In this document: positions 13,431-13,798 of the stretch, piece by piece
Layout: each line of letters starts with the position of its first letter
Position numbering within the stretch: the first letter of the stretch is position 1
Origin: Oscillospiraceae bacterium
Lineage (GTDB): Bacteria; Bacillota; Clostridia; Oscillospirales; Acutalibacteraceae
NCBI GenBank assembly: GCA_021640185.1
Contig: JAJXDX010000018.1
Location: 503 to 14,300 of the forward strand
Length of the DNA: 13,798 nucleotides
Direction: 5' to 3'
Program-made: the position numbers and the translations under genes
The notes under the pieces: model-generated
Told to the model about the DNA's origin: nothing
Database searches by the model: none
What the model saw: only the letters and a program-made list of their open reading frames with translations

Positions 13431-13798
13431 ATGAAAGGACCGCTGCATTTACAGGAAACGTTGACCCGGCCGGGCACGACCGATCACGGCCGTGTGACGG
13501 CGCTGTGCCGCGCGCTGTGTGCGCGCTATCCGGCCTTGCGGACGGTCACGATCGGCCGCAGCGTGCTGGGCAGGCAGATCGAGGCGCTGGTGCTGACGCC
13601 GCCGGACGGCGTGGCCGGCGACCGGCAGCGGGTGCTGCTGGCCGCGGCGTTCCATGCGCAGGAATGGCTGACCGCGCTATGCGCCCTGCGCCTGTGCGAG
13701 GACGTGTGCCGCGCGCAGGCGGCGCAGCTGCCCCTGTGCGGCGTGCGGCCGGATGCCGCCCTGCGGGAGCGGGAGGTCTGGTTCGTCCCCATGGTCGA
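13431..13798 (+). CDS. M14 family zinc carboxypeptidase (3' partial)
   Basis: The first 122 residues of an M14 metallopeptidase run off the right edge. Evidence: GRSVLGRQIEALVL (42-55), the IGrSvxGRxI signature before the active site; the zinc-binding HxxE of FHAQEW with His75 and Glu78; and VWFVPMV at the edge, which in the family leads into the substrate-binding NPDG motif. AAGGTGG (13416-13422) lies eight bases before the ATG. There is no N-terminal signal peptide, so a cytoplasmic enzyme is likely, comparable to gamma-D-glutamyl-diaminoacid endopeptidases that trim peptidoglycan peptides; that specificity is inference. It is divergent from the Nudix gene. The second zinc His and the catalytic Glu lie beyond the window. 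Confidence 0.85.
   Translation, partial: MKGPLHLQETLTRPGTTDHGRVTALCRALCARYPALRTVTIGRSVLGRQIEALVLTPPDGVAGDRQRVLLAAAFHAQEWLTALCALRLCEDVCRAQAAQLPLCGVRPDAALREREVWFVPMV

Overview
The window reads as chromosomal DNA of a high-GC Firmicute, most likely a clostridial gut-type bacterium of the Ruminococcaceae/Oscillospiraceae kind. This is inferred from four things. There is a Gram-positive ylxM-ffh-rpsP-khpA-rimM-trmD block. The HPr carries both His15 and the regulatory Ser46. Ribosome binding sites are strong GGAGG types with consensus sigma-A promoters. Finally, third codon positions are very GC-rich, which also creates long meaningless open frames opposite the real genes. I see no tRNA, rRNA, CRISPR array, insertion sequence or phage gene. 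Nearly everything belongs to known families, and the window is mostly ordinary housekeeping DNA.

Layout. (1) 2-1779: an ABC exporter pair, ATPase (cut by the left edge) and ABC-2 permease, ending at a strong terminator. (2) 1834-5690: a perfect-consensus promoter drives ylxM, ffh, rpsP, khpA, rimM and trmD, a co-translational targeting, ribosome and tRNA-modification operon. A 30-bp perfect palindrome sits between khpA and rimM. (3) 5691-5993: a 303-base gene-free stretch holding a weak possible terminator, then an extended -10 promoter and a leader with three GC-rich hairpins in front of monocistronic ptsH (5994-6257). (4) 6410-8323: a TatD-family metal-dependent hydrolase, a deoxyinosine DNA glycosylase and the XTP/dITP pyrophosphatase RdgB, a compact set for nucleic-acid quality control. 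(5) 8444-9040: a TetR-type regulator with its own promoter. (6) 12038-9108 on the minus strand: a 976-residue GH106-like glycoside hydrolase without a secretion signal. It has a consensus promoter preceded by repeated TTATGC boxes and converges on the TetR gene at a shared hairpin. (7) 13394-12223 on the minus strand: an ADP-ribose-pyrophosphatase-type Nudix enzyme followed 2 bases later by an unrecognised four-helix membrane protein. (8) 13431-13798: the start of an M14 zinc carboxypeptidase, divergent from the Nudix gene with only 36 bases between start codons and cut by the right edge.

How the genes fit together. Block 2 couples SRP-dependent membrane targeting to ribosome maturation and tRNA m1G37 methylation. 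Block 4 removes inosine and xanthosine at two levels, the nucleotide pool (RdgB) and DNA (glycosylase), next to a nuclease-family protein. HPr and the glycoside hydrolase point to a carbohydrate-using lifestyle. The features most worth checking are the deaminated-purine cluster, the repeated boxes before the glycoside hydrolase promoter, the ptsH leader and the khpA-rimM palindrome.
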